Virus record (IMG/VR): IMGVR_UViG_3300036861_000447
Location: 1-47,814 of that record
DNA: 47,814 bases
Reading direction: 5' to 3' (one strand)
Source of the DNA: a virus
Both the position numbers and the translations under genes were made by a program. Under the pieces are notes generated by a model. It saw only the letters and a program-made list of their open reading frames with translations, made no database searches and was not told the origin of the DNA. Shown here piece by piece: positions 38,756 through 47,180 of this stretch. Positions within the stretch are counted from its first letter, which is position 1. Each line of letters starts with the position of its first letter.

Positions 38756-41193
38756 GGCGCGTTCCCGTTGCCCGGCCCGAGGGCCGGCGTAGCCGTCTGC
38801 CCCGTCGCCTCCACCCCTGTCCCCATCGGCGGGAGCGCTGTGGGTGACCCCTGCCCCGCGCTCCCCATCTGCTGGCCGGCCGTCTGCTGGAAGAGCCCCG
38901 CCGATTGCGCGAGGGCTTCCTGCTGCGCCCGCTGGCCGAGGTCCTCCAGATACGCCCGGAAGAGCTGCGCCTGCGCGGGGGTCAGGAGGCCGAACTGATC
39001 GGAGCCCATGAACGCCATCAGGGCCTTCGCGTGGATCTGGGTGCCCTCCGCCGGGGCCGTTCCTTGGGGCAGGCGATCGGCGAGGATCAGACTGATGGCC
39101 TCCTCGGCGGAGATCGGCGTCCCGCCGCCCGGGGTCGGGGGCTGGAGATAGCGGCGGTAATCCAGCTTGCGGGCGCGGGCGTAGTCGCGCAGGAGTTGAT
39201 AGAACTTCACGGGGTTGGTAACCCCCGCCTGGAACGCGAGCGGCGTGGCCACGTAGCCGAGCATCGCCTCGATCGCCCCCGCCAGGGCCTCATGGTTCGA
39301 GAGCAGAAAGTCCGGCCGAAAGTCGAAGTCCACCTCGACATCGATGTCCTCCAGCCGCACGGTCTCATACGCCTGCGCCGCCGGGCCGTCCCAGCCGAGT
39401 CGCCGGATCTCCTTCCCGCTGGGGAGCAGATGCCGGTTCATCGCGTGGAAGTAGCGGGCGGCCTGCCGGATGCCCCCGAAGAGCCGGAGAAGCATCTGAT
39501 CGGCGCGGACGTCGCCTTGCTGGAGGAGCGCGGCGGTCGTCCCGTAGGTGCGGAGGGCGGAGGCTTTCCCGGTCGGCACGCGCCCAAGCTGGAGGTCTCC
39601 CAGCATCAGCAGCCGCTCGAACGCCTGGACCGCCAAGCCGATCACCTGGAAGGCCCACGACTGATCGCCCTGCGAGAGCGTGGGGAAGTAGACGGCGGTG
39701 CGGGGATCGCCCGTCACCGGAATCCCGTCCCCGGGCGCCAGCGCGACGAGATCGAGCGGCATCTTCGCGTTGGCCGCGAAGAAGAAGAATGGCCGCTTGC
39801 TGAGGGCCGCCGCGTCATAGGCTTGGTCAAACGTCGCCTTGACGAGATCCTGGAGGGCTTCGCCGAGTTCCAGGAGCCCGATCGCGTACCAGCGGCCCGG
39901 GACCGGAATGCACGCGGCCTCGGGGAGGGGCCGATAGGCGCGGGTCGCGGGCCATTTCTCCCGGAGCAAGCGGGCTTCGCAGAGCACCGACGCGTCGGCG
40001 GCGATCAGGAAGTAGACGTCTTCGAGCAACCCGTCGCCGTCCACATCCCACTGATCGAACACCATCCAGCACGGGAGGCTCACCGAGCCGAGGTCCGCCA
40101 GCTCCGTCGGGGTCGTGTGCGCCCGCCCCTCGATCTCGTCTTTCTGGATCTTCTGGGCGGTGCCCTCCGTGGGCGCCTCGGTCTCCAGGCCGACACGTTT
40201 CTGGGCCTCCGCGGTGATCCGCGCGAGCCCGTCATCGTCCAGCCAGTTGTATTCCCCCGTCTGCTGGCTCCGCCGGATCGCATCCAACGCCAGATAGGTT
40301 CGCACCACGACACGCGGGGCGCCCTTCGGATTCCAGCCGGAGGGGGGCTGGAGGTTGTCGCAGCGGGTCGGGACGAAGAGGTCATCCAGCTCGATCGGCA
40401 GGGCCACCGGCCCGTCGTAGAGCGTGGCCTCCCGGCGGACAACCCATTCTAGGCCGTCGTCCTCGCCGAGGAACACCGCCACCGTGGCCTCCGCCGGGTC
40501 CCCCGGCCGGCCGGGCTCGACGTACCGCACCCGGTAGCGCGCGGCCGATGCCGGATCGGCCTCCACGGTCGCCGTCGCCCCGAAGTGCGTGCGGAACAAG
40601 CCGAGGAGGTAATCGCTGGGGTCCGCGCCCGGCGGGACGCCCTCGCGATACACGACCTCGGTGATCGTCTGGCGGTCGCGGACCCACGGGGTGAAGAGCA
40701 CGGCGTTCCCGTCCTGCGCGAACATCGACACGTAGTCCGACCAGACGCGCTCGGCCCGATCGGGCCCCGGGTCCACGAAGAGTTGCGTGTCGATCAGGTT
40801 GGTGATCCGCTCTTCGCGCTCCACGTGGGCCGCCTGCGTGGCCTTCGCCGACACCACGGGCCGCATGGTCATCACGACGTTGTGGAGCCCCGCGTTCAAG
40901 CGGAGCTCGGCCGTCTGGAGGAGCGGGAGGTGGACGTTGCTACAGCCGGGCCAGGGAGACGTCTTCTCGCGAAGCCACCCGCGATACTTGGCGTAGCGCT
41001 GGAGCCGCGCCTCGTAGAAGCCCATCCGATCCTGGTCTTCGACCAAGTCCTCGACCCAGCGCGACACCGACCGCACGACGGCCTTGGCATCCAGCTCGAG
41101 GGCGCGGCGCGGGCGGCGCGGCCACGGGGGCGGGGGGGGCGCGTCGAGCGCCGGGTCGGCGACGGACTCCGCGATCCCGAGGTCCGGCGTCAC
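38752..41193 (-). CDS. Portal protein
   Basis: 813 residues, a size typical of large podovirus portals. WPGCSNVHLPLLQTAELRLN (around 82-101) and VWSDYVSMFAQDGNAVLFTP (150-169) fit the clip and wing regions of dodecameric portals; a helical stem and Gln/Ala-rich C-terminal tail follow. It would form the DNA gate to which the terminase docks. Preceded by terminase and followed by scaffold, the standard order. Confidence 0.85.
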   Translation of the reverse strand: MTPDLGIAESVADPALDAPPPPPWPRRPRRALELDAKAVVRSVSRWVEDLVEDQDRMGFYEARLQRYAKYRGWLREKTSPWPGCSNVHLPLLQTAELRLNAGLHNVVMTMRPVVSAKATQAAHVEREERITNLIDTQLFVDPGPDRAERVWSDYVSMFAQDGNAVLFTPWVRDRQTITEVVYREGVPPGADPSDYLLGLFRTHFGATATVEADPASAARYRVRYVEPGRPGDPAEATVAVFLGEDDGLEWVVRREATLYDGPVALPIELDDLFVPTRCDNLQPPSGWNPKGAPRVVVRTYLALDAIRRSQQTGEYNWLDDDGLARITAEAQKRVGLETEAPTEGTAQKIQKDEIEGRAHTTPTELADLGSVSLPCWMVFDQWDVDGDGLLEDVYFLIAADASVLCEARLLREKWPATRAYRPLPEAACIPVPGRWYAIGLLELGEALQDLVKATFDQAYDAAALSKRPFFFFAANAKMPLDLVALAPGDGIPVTGDPRTAVYFPTLSQGDQSWAFQVIGLAVQAFERLLMLGDLQLGRVPTGKASALRTYGTTAALLQQGDVRADQMLLRLFGGIRQAARYFHAMNRHLLPSGKEIRRLGWDGPAAQAYETVRLEDIDVEVDFDFRPDFLLSNHEALAGAIEAMLGYVATPLAFQAGVTNPVKFYQLLRDYARARKLDYRRYLQPPTPGGGTPISAEEAISLILADRLPQGTAPAEGTQIHAKALMAFMGSDQFGLLTPAQAQLFRAYLEDLGQRAQQEALAQSAGLFQQTAGQQMGSAGQGSPTALPPMGTGVEATGQTATPALGPGNGNAP

Positions 41194-41405
41194 GGCGCGC
41201 CCCGTCGGAGTTCCACGTCACAGTCGGGGCAGGCCACGCGCTCCGCCCGCGATGGGGGCGGCACGTCGGGACTCGCCGGCCAGAGCACCGATTCCCAGAT
41301 CGGCTCGCCGGGCCGGAGCTGACGGCGGAACACCTTGTAGGGGACGCCCGCGCAGCTGGGGCAGCGGAGGACGCTGTCGAGTTCAAGGCGGAGGGGCTCA
41401 GGCAT
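41190..41405 (-). CDS. Zinc-ribbon protein
   Basis: 71 residues. CPSCAGVPYKVFRRQL near residue 15 and CPDCDVELRRGAP at the end form a ribbon with a long loop. ATGA overlap with the portal gene. Role unknown. Confidence 0.68.
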   Translation of the reverse strand: MPEPLRLELDSVLRCPSCAGVPYKVFRRQLRPGEPIWESVLWPASPDVPPPSRAERVACPDCDVELRRGAP

Positions 41406-41625
41406 TGGGGGGCAACTCCACCGGCCACCCGTTCGTCCCTGTCACCGTCCATATCCAGGTGATCGGGGTCAGCGTGTTCGTCGCGGTGGAGATGGTGACG
41501 GTCGGCGGCCACGCGCCCAGCCAGTCGCCCACCAGCCCGGGCAGGGCCGGCGACGGGAGGGCGGGTCGGATGACGAGGCCCACCGCCGCCCCCACCAGCC
41601 GCCCAAAGAAGCCCCGGCGGGTCAT
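41398..41625 (-). CDS. Small protein with Tat-like or membrane N-terminus
   Basis: 75 residues: MTRRGFFGRLVGAAVGLVIR has RRGFFG, close to a twin-arginine motif, before a hydrophobic stretch. The remainder is beta-rich (TVTISTATNTLTPITWIWTV). Could be exported or membrane inserted; no phage function known. Confidence 0.6.
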   Translation of the reverse strand: MTRRGFFGRLVGAAVGLVIRPALPSPALPGLVGDWLGAWPPTVTISTATNTLTPITWIWTVTGTNGWPVELPPNA

Positions 41626-41903
41626 GCGGCCCGACGCCTCCGCACGACGCGGCCCTGCGGCGTGATGTCGGTGATGGTGCGGGGCGCCTCGCGGTCATCG
41701 ACCGCATCCGCCGCCAGCCAGGCGGCATTCCACGCCACCGTCCGCCAGGTTCGCGGATGGAGCGCGCGCTGATCCGGATGCAAGAAGATCCATTGGTTCC
41801 GGTTCATCGTGCCGAACATCTCGTTAAAGACCCGCTGGGCGTTCGGTGACCACCGTCGCCATTGCCTGGCGGGAACGCGATGCGGATTACCCCGACGGGT
41901 CAC
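41622..41903 (-). CDS. Hypothetical protein
   Basis: 93 residues, GTG start with AGGAGG upstream. Basic head, aromatic middle (MNRNQWIFLHPDQRALHPRT), ATGA overlap with the next gene. The W/H-rich motif looks conserved-type, yet I do not recognise it. Confidence 0.65.
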   Translation of the reverse strand: MTRRGNPHRVPARQWRRWSPNAQRVFNEMFGTMNRNQWIFLHPDQRALHPRTWRTVAWNAAWLAADAVDDREAPRTITDITPQGRVVRRRRAA

Positions 41904-42010
41904 TCAGTTCTCCTCCTGCCCCTGGTGCACGCAATGCACGCAGCGCGCGAGCAGGAGGTGCAGGATCTCCGGGAAGAAGACGAGGCGAGGGCGGTCATCG
42001 GGCGCGTCAT
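41900..42010 (-). CDS. 36-residue ORF, or CVHC peptide in another frame
   Basis: The ORF from ATG 42010 overlaps both neighbours by four bases (ATGA, GTGA), but its Ser/Arg/Cys-rich product looks like a shadow frame. A second frame ending at 41904 reads RLVFFPEILHLLLARCVHC, which looks coding but has no ATG or GTG start. Either is possible. Confidence 0.35.
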   Translation of the reverse strand: MTRPMTALASSSSRRSCTSCSRAACIACTRGRRRTE

Positions 42011-42240
42011 GGGGTCGGCCAGGGCTCGCGGGCCATCACGTAGAGCATGGCGCCGGTCAGGACCAGCCCGGCGGTGTGGTGCCAGAACTCGTGGAGCGTC
42101 GGCTGGGTCGCCCAGTAGGCGCGGAAGGCGGCCAGGATCTCGTCGCCGCGGCGCGTCTGCTCCGCCGCGTCGAGGTCACGGTAGTAATCCAGCTGCTCGG
42201 CGGGGGTGTGGTCCTGCTGGAACCAGGCAGGGGCGGTCAT
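42007..42240 (-). CDS. Small protein with C-terminal hydrophobic segment
   Basis: 77 residues (MTAPAWFQQDHTPAEQLDYY start), helical, with HTAGLVLTGAMLYVMAREPW near the end as a possible membrane helix. ATGA overlaps on both sides. Confidence 0.65.
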   Translation of the reverse strand: MTAPAWFQQDHTPAEQLDYYRDLDAAEQTRRGDEILAAFRAYWATQPTLHEFWHHTAGLVLTGAMLYVMAREPWPTP

Positions 42241-42407
42241 CGGGCGCGTCCGAGACAGGGCGGGCAGGTGGCGGTGATCGTGCCGCTGATCCGCACCGGC
42301 TGGCGAAGCCACGCCTCAGTGGGCCCGCCGCAAGACTGGCAGCGCAATTCGACCCACCCGGGCCCCGGTGATCGGAGGGACTCAGGCATGAAGGCGTGGC
42401 TCACCAT
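42237..42407 (-). CDS. Zinc-ribbon protein
   Basis: 56 residues, ATG overlapping the terminase stop (ATGGTGA). CQSCGGPTEAWLRQPVRISG and CPPCLGRAR form a ribbon of CxxC, 22 residues, CxxC. An internal ATG at 42392 is an alternative. Confidence 0.68.
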   Translation of the reverse strand: MVSHAFMPESLRSPGPGWVELRCQSCGGPTEAWLRQPVRISGTITATCPPCLGRAR

Positions 42408-44113
42408 CCCGTCACCGCCCTCCCCTGCCCCCGCGCCCCCAGGTGGAGGATTTGCCCGCGCCGGGACTCCGCCTGCTGGCACTGGCGCCACTCCGGGTCA
42501 TCCATCGCCAGGTACCGCAGACACGCCGGGAAGTCCGAATGCCGTCGCTCCGGCTGCTCCTTCACGCGGGGCAGCTCGTGCTTGCTCCGCTCCCAGGTGT
42601 GGTGCGTCAGCTGATACAGGGTCTTCGGACAGCGTCGGTGGAGCCGGAGGCGCGGGGCCTTCGTCACGGGGTTCACCGCGAGGGCCTGGACCACGCGCTC
42701 CCGCCCCACCGTGAAGTTCGTCAGGGCCTCCTCGAACTCGAACCCGACCTCCTCGAACGCCCGCCGGATCGTGAAGCGCTGGCCGTCCACCTCTGCCGCG
42801 TACTGGTTCCCCTGCGCGGTAATCTTCGGGTCCCCCTTCCGCCACACCACCCGCCAGTCGTGCTCCCGCTCCATCGCCAGGACCGCGTCCTTCACCGCCT
42901 GGGCGCCCCCGCTCACCTCGAGTTCCCCGACCTGCCACCACTGATCCAGCGGATCCACCGCCACCCACAGACACGCCGTCGGCCGGCTCTGATGCGGGTC
43001 CATGTAGAACACCACCGGCCACTCCGCGAGCCGCGCCGCCGGGACCGCGCCGTCCTCCCAGACGTGGCAGTAGCGGATGAGCGTCCCCCCGCACCCCGCG
43101 CAGGGGCCCTCCCGCCCGGTCGCCGTCGCGCAGCGCGGGCACCAGCCCGTCGGCTGCGCCTTCACGCCCGGGTACACCAGCCCCTCCAGATGGAGCGATT
43201 CCCCCCGAAACCGCGCCGCCGCCTGCTGGGGAGTCAACCCGCGCCGCGCGAAGGCGAGATCCGCCGCGTCCAGCGTCCGGTTCTGCTCTGTCCAGAGGAC
43301 GACCGCCGTCACCGCCGCCGGATCGGACCCATCCAGCCCCGGGGTGATCACCTGGTCGAAGAACCAGCCCGCCGCCACCCCGCTCCCCGCGTCATCCGAC
43401 GGGGTGCCCCCCACCAGAATCCGCCCCCCGAGGTCGAGCACCCGCATCCGGTTCGCCCGGTGGATCTCCTCCGGCGGAATCTCATCTTCCACGACGAGGT
43501 GGAAGGTGCCCTGGTCGAAATCGCTCAGCTCCTGCTCGTGCGACATCACCTGACAGGTCGAGCCGTTGGCGAGCGTCAGCACCCGGTGCTTCTCCGACCA
43601 GCTCGCCTCCCACTCGCCGCCCTTCAGGGCCCCCCGCGGGATCAGCCCCCACAGCCCCCGGTCCGGGTCCCCTGCCACCCCGCCCGTCAGCTTCCCCGTC
43701 CACTGGCTCCACTGGAACTTCGGCTTCAGGTTGATGTCCCACGCGTTCGTCAGGCTCGTCACCACCAGCCGCGCTCGGATCGGCGGCGCCGGCCACTTGC
43801 CCGCCGGGTAGCCCCCCCGCAACGCCTCCGGCACGATCCCCGTCATCGCGATCGCCAGGTCCGCCACCATCGTCGCCGACTTCGCCGACCGGTTCCCGCC
43901 CTGGACCCCGATCACCCGCGCCGTCGCCGTGTGGACCCGCGCCGCCTCCGCGTGGATCGGCCGGTAGTAGACCAGTTGGTTCTCCCGCTGATCCTGCCGC
44001 AGCCACGCCACCACCTCGTCGGCCAACGCCGCCCGCGCCGCCTTCGGCAACCGCGCCAGCTGCCGGTCCGTGAGCGTCAGCCGCCCCTCCGCGACGTACT
44101 GCGCGAGACTCAC
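42401..44113 (-). CDS. terL: Terminase large subunit with internal zinc ribbon
   Basis: 570 residues from a GTG overlapping the upstream TGA; the frame is open further upstream but Gly-rich and overlapping. Packaging motor ATPase: Walker A GGNRSAKS (72-79), Walker B LVVEDE (206-211). After an RARF-type spacer, a four-Cys ribbon (C325, C328, C338, C341: CPRC...CAGC) lies before the RNase H-like nuclease, which begins VVFYMDPHQSRPTA with D372 as likely metal ligand. Would cut and pump DNA into the prohead with the portal. Followed by the portal gene after several small genes. Confidence 0.88.
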   Translation of the reverse strand: MSLAQYVAEGRLTLTDRQLARLPKAARAALADEVVAWLRQDQRENQLVYYRPIHAEAARVHTATARVIGVQGGNRSAKSATMVADLAIAMTGIVPEALRGGYPAGKWPAPPIRARLVVTSLTNAWDINLKPKFQWSQWTGKLTGGVAGDPDRGLWGLIPRGALKGGEWEASWSEKHRVLTLANGSTCQVMSHEQELSDFDQGTFHLVVEDEIPPEEIHRANRMRVLDLGGRILVGGTPSDDAGSGVAAGWFFDQVITPGLDGSDPAAVTAVVLWTEQNRTLDAADLAFARRGLTPQQAAARFRGESLHLEGLVYPGVKAQPTGWCPRCATATGREGPCAGCGGTLIRYCHVWEDGAVPAARLAEWPVVFYMDPHQSRPTACLWVAVDPLDQWWQVGELEVSGGAQAVKDAVLAMEREHDWRVVWRKGDPKITAQGNQYAAEVDGQRFTIRRAFEEVGFEFEEALTNFTVGRERVVQALAVNPVTKAPRLRLHRRCPKTLYQLTHHTWERSKHELPRVKEQPERRHSDFPACLRYLAMDDPEWRQCQQAESRRGQILHLGARGQGRAVTGW

Positions 44114-44592
44114 GGCGCCCCCCCCTGCGCCCACTCCGCCGCCGCCCGCACCGCCCCCCGCTGACTCGCGAGCGTCACCTCCGCCATCTCCCGTAACCAC
44201 CGCTGCACCGTCGGACACCCCCGCCGCTGACACTCCGCCTCCGCCGCCAAGTAGACCGCCGCCGGCAACTGCACCGTTACCGGCCGCAGGCCCCGCCCCC
44301 GGTCCAACCGAGAGGTTGCCGGAAAGGACGACTGGGTGGGACCCCGCCGCCGCGCCTGCCCCAGGGGGGGCCTGCCCAGGGCCGCCGGGGGGCTCAAGGG
44401 CTCGGCGGCGTCCGGGGCTGGGGCCAGGCGGCCCGCAGAACCTGGCACTTGACAGAACTGGCCATTATCAGACCCGTCGGGTAACCCCGCACCCAGACGC
44501 CGATCCGGCGTCCGCTTCCCCGAGGGCTGACTTTCAGCCGATTTCAGCACGCTCGGGTCAGGCGGACGTGGCACCTGGTGGCGTCTGCTCAT
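44110..44592 (-). CDS. Ribbon-helix-helix-like protein before terminase
   Basis: 160 residues. Disordered first 95, then VTVQLPAAVYLAAEAECQRR and WLREMAEVTLASQ, which fits a strand-helix-helix DNA-binding domain. Direct neighbour of the large terminase, so it may be the small terminase or a regulator. Confidence 0.55.
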   Translation of the reverse strand: MSRRHQVPRPPDPSVLKSAESQPSGKRTPDRRLGAGLPDGSDNGQFCQVPGSAGRLAPAPDAAEPLSPPAALGRPPLGQARRRGPTQSSFPATSRLDRGRGLRPVTVQLPAAVYLAAEAECQRRGCPTVQRWLREMAEVTLASQRGAVRAAAEWAQGGAP

Positions 44593-45187
44593 GACTGGTG
44601 CTCGCTGCTGGGACCTCGAACAGCTTGCGGGCCAACGCCAGCACGGCGGGCCTCGCTCGCTCCGCCTCCGCCAACCCCAGGATCTGGGTCGGCCGGCCTT
44701 GCAGGAGGGCCAGCTTGTCAGTCACGATCGCCCACGCCGTAGCCCAGTGTTTGACTTCTGCGGCGCGGCGATACGAGCCCGGCCCACCCCCAGCGTGTGC
44801 CCCAGCCGGTGACCCAGCAAGTGGCCCGCCGGTGACGCTTTGCAGATGCGCCTCGCTGACCCGGGCCATGTGGAAGAACTGGGCCGACAGCGTGGAGGCC
44901 ATCGCCACCTGCTCCTGGACCGTCAACGGGGCCCGGTAGTGACCGGTGGCCCGGACGCGGCGCGCGGCGATCCCGACCTGAGCATGCGGGTTCATGGGAC
45001 GTCCGGCTTCATCGTGCTCCGTGGCTTGGTTCGCCTTGTTCTTGCGGTGTCGGAGGCGGCGTTCGGCACTGGAGAGGCGCGGGGCAGAGGTGGGCGCGGG
45101 GCGATGCTGGGCGGGAGGCTCGGGTGACGGGGGGGCCACAGGCTGGAACAGCGCGAGATCGACCGGGTCGTCGTCCGCGGGCGCCAT
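44558..45187 (-). CDS. Small terminase subunit candidate
   Basis: 209 residues. Basic, disordered first 65 (SSAERRLRHRKNKANQATEH), then a helical core from 80 (LTVQEQVAMASTLSAQFFHM), ending in KHWATAWAIVTDKLALLQGR and an Ala-rich helix. Size and position, two genes before TerL, suit a small terminase, which recognises pac or cos DNA. No clear HTH seen. Weak Shine-Dalgarno. Confidence 0.5.
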   Translation of the reverse strand: MAPADDDPVDLALFQPVAPPSPEPPAQHRPAPTSAPRLSSAERRLRHRKNKANQATEHDEAGRPMNPHAQVGIAARRVRATGHYRAPLTVQEQVAMASTLSAQFFHMARVSEAHLQSVTGGPLAGSPAGAHAGGGPGSYRRAAEVKHWATAWAIVTDKLALLQGRPTQILGLAEAERARPAVLALARKLFEVPAASTSHEQTPPGATSA

Positions 45188-45277
45188 CGCCCCGGAGGAT
45201 TACCGGCCTACAGCGGCGAAGGCAAGCGAAATCAGACGTTGACGATCTGATCTCTTCGGGAAGTCAAGGGCATGGCA

Positions 45278-45571
45278 TTAGCCCGGCCCGGGCGGCCTTG
45301 TCCGTCGACGGCGGCGAAGGGCACACACATGTTCGAGCAATTCGCCGCGCTCGATCGCGACAGTCAGGTATTGCACGAGAATCTTGCCGAGCGGGTCAAA
45401 CGCCTCATCGGCGCTGGCCCCCTGGGCCTCGGCAAGCCAACGCGCCACCTCGGCCGTGGTGGGACCTAGCGAGTCAGGCACCACGTCACCAGGGAGCCGC
45501 TCCCGATCCGGGTCTCGGCCCGGAAGGAGCGGCCAGTGGCGCTTGTCCCCGAACTGTTCGGCGATTTTCAT
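45278..45571 (-). CDS. Hypothetical protein
   Basis: 97 residues from MKIAEQFGDKRHWPLLPGRD with AAAGGA nine bases before the ATG. Longer in-frame reading upstream is not coding-like. TTAEVARWLAEAQGASADEA and ILVQYLTVAIERGELLEHVC are helices. Unrecognised. Confidence 0.68.
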   Translation of the reverse strand: MKIAEQFGDKRHWPLLPGRDPDRERLPGDVVPDSLGPTTAEVARWLAEAQGASADEAFDPLGKILVQYLTVAIERGELLEHVCALRRRRRTRPPGPG

Positions 45572-45624
45572 CCCCCACGCTCCTTTCAAGAGGTCACATC
45601 CTAGCACGACCGCCACCAGACTGC

Positions 45625-45957
45625 CTAAGTGCACTCGCGCGGGGTCGTCAGCTCGGCTCGCCCGAAGGCGTGCCAGGGACAGAGCATACACTGCACGACG
45701 GGGGGCTCCAGGGACAGCAAGCCGCCGCACCGCGGGCAGGTGTCGGGGGCGTCAGTGAGCGAGGGGAGGACCAGCGCTCGCTGCACCGGACTGGGCCGAG
45801 ACGGAGGACGGTGAGCGCGGGCGCGCCGCGCGGCCCGATCTGCCGCCACGCAGCGCCGGCAGGCCCACTTGACCCCCAACCCGGCGCGGGGGCTGAAGGC
45901 GTGGAGCCGATACCGCCGACCGCAGCGGCCACAGCGTTTCCGCCGGTCTTCACTCAC
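45625..45957 (-). CDS. Multi-zinc-knuckle protein
   Basis: 110 residues, GTG overlapping the upstream TGA. CGRCGRRYRLHAFSPRAGLG, CRRC, CPRCGGLLSLE and CMLC give at least two zinc ribbons in a basic protein. Looks like a nucleic-acid-binding regulator at the head of the late operon. Confidence 0.7.
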   Translation of the reverse strand: MSEDRRKRCGRCGRRYRLHAFSPRAGLGVKWACRRCVAADRAARRARAHRPPSRPSPVQRALVLPSLTDAPDTCPRCGGLLSLEPPVVQCMLCPWHAFGRAELTTPRECT

Positions 45958-46061
45958 TGCCAGGAGGCGCCGGGACGGCGAGGGCGCCGCCCGAAGCTGA
46001 CCGCGGCCCCTCCCTCACGGACCGACTCATCCAGGCTCGCGGCTTCCAGGGTCGGGTACAC
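45954..46061 (-). CDS. 35-residue hypothetical protein
   Basis: GTG start (YPTLEAASLDESVREGGAAV follows). Its TGA overlaps the next GTG as GTGA. The frame continues to look coding upstream of the GTG (CEAGWVV), so a different start cannot be excluded. Confidence 0.5.
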   Translation of the reverse strand: MYPTLEAASLDESVREGGAAVSFGRRPRRPGASWQ

Positions 46062-46082
46062 GACCCAACCAGCCTCGCATTG

Positions 46083-46373
46083 TCAGCCGTGGCCAGACGA
46101 ATCGGACCATTCGTGGAAGACGCCGTACTGGCCGTCGCGGAGGCGCACGATCACGAACCCGCACGTGTCCTCGTAAGTCTCGCGCACCTCGACATAGGCC
46201 TGCACGACCGCCACCACGCTTTCGAGCACCTCATCCGTGAGCGTCGGCATCGGGTGGTCACCACAGGAGCGGATGGCCTCGACATAGTTCCTGAAGCCGC
46301 TCACGTCGAGCGCTTTGTCAACTCTCACCCCGCCCCCCCCCTCCCGCGCGGCGCGGGCCGGCGGCACTACCAC
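46083..46373 (-). CDS. Hypothetical protein, first late-operon gene
   Basis: Up to 96 residues; GTG at 46373, GTG at 46328 or ATG at 46250 are all possible starts. The region VVAVVQAYVEVRETYEDTCG and the end VFHEWSDSSGHG look coding. Nearest gene to the 46374-46612 control region. Function unknown. Confidence 0.55.
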   Translation of the reverse strand: MVVPPARAAREGGGGVRVDKALDVSGFRNYVEAIRSCGDHPMPTLTDEVLESVVAVVQAYVEVRETYEDTCGFVIVRLRDGQYGVFHEWSDSSGHG

Positions 46374-46612
46374 CGCTCACCCACCGTCACGGTCCTCTTC
46401 CTGCCATGTCCGCCCAACGACGCCAAACGTGACACTCTGTATCCCCTAGTGACACCTGCGCGCTGAAGGCGCTGAAGCCAGGCCCGCAAGTGCGCGTCAC
46501 CATGCGCCATCCTGGACCCCATCCCGGTATGTATCTTGCTGTATCTTCGGGTATGACTCACCGGAACGACCCCACTCACACGGCCCCCGCGAGGGGCCCA
46601 GAGGAGGCCAAG
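46374..46612. promoter_or_regulatory. Divergent control region with phased repeats
   Basis: 239 bp without a gene, between the late operon and the plus-strand terminal operon. GTGACAC occurs at 46429 and 46449, exactly 20 bp apart, and GTATCTT at 46531 and 46541, exactly 10 bp apart, with another GTAT at 46551. Helical phasing suggests protein binding sites. No good -35/-10 pair found. Confidence 0.55.
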
Positions 46613-46864
46613 ATGACCAGGATGACCAGCGAAGCGAAGTGCGCACGGTGCGCGCGGTGTGGTGGTGATCTGCCGGCCCCGTTCGGGCCGGCCCTCGATG
46701 CGCTCGACGCATATCTGGTCGCGCCAGAAACTGGGGACTGCCCGGGACATCTGCGCGTGGACTTGACGGGTCACGTGCTCGGCTGCGGCGCGTGGGCGGC
46801 GGAGGCGTATCACGCGAGCCAGGTGACCTACGGCCCAGCCGAGCGGGACGCGCTGGAGGATTAA
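46613..46864 (+). CDS. Zinc-knuckle hypothetical protein
   Basis: 83 residues from ATG 46613; GGAGG seven bases upstream decides it over an in-frame ATG at 46490. CARCARCGGDLPAPFGPALD at the start, later C and H residues (DCPGHLRVD, VLGCGAWAAE) could bind zinc. First gene of the plus operon. Confidence 0.68.
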   Translation: MTRMTSEAKCARCARCGGDLPAPFGPALDALDAYLVAPETGDCPGHLRVDLTGHVLGCGAWAAEAYHASQVTYGPAERDALED

Positions 46865-46867
46865 TCC

Positions 46868-47167
46868 ATGACCCGTCCCCTCAAGCCGATCCCCGTCCTC
46901 AAGCCGGTGACCCGCCGCGTGCGGCTGCCGAAGGACGCGCCACCGCCGAATGGCCTCACCACCCTGAACGTCCGCGGCATCGACCCCGTCTCGGTCGCGC
47001 GGATCAAGGCGGCGGCGCGGGCGCGCGGGCTGACGATCGGCCGCTACCTCTGCCAACTGGAACTGCTCCACGCCGAGGCTCGGGTGCTCGCGGACGACCC
47101 CGCGCGCCCCGACGCGCGCGTGGGGACCATCCTCACCCTGCTCGGGCTCCAGACGGTCACGCGCTGA
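46868..47167 (+). CDS. Ribbon-helix-helix DNA-binding protein
   Basis: 99 residues. Basic head (VTRRVRLPKD), then LTTLNVRGIDPVSVARIKAA and ARGLTIGRYLCQLELLHAEA, the strand-helix-helix layout of Arc/MetJ proteins. Would bind the phased repeats upstream as a self-regulator; that is inference. Confidence 0.7.
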   Translation: MTRPLKPIPVLKPVTRRVRLPKDAPPPNGLTTLNVRGIDPVSVARIKAAARARGLTIGRYLCQLELLHAEARVLADDPARPDARVGTILTLLGLQTVTR

Positions 47168-47180
47168 GAGGAGATCAGTC

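Noticed and set aside
41190-44113. HNH nuclease next to terminase (cos packaging partner)
   Set aside because: No HNH motif in any small gene near the terminase; both HNH genes are in the early operon.
46342-46373. About 30-bp similarity between 46342-46370 and 1460-1487
   Set aside because: GC-only stretch encoding Ala/Arg; too simple to treat as a meaningful repeat, although kept in mind.
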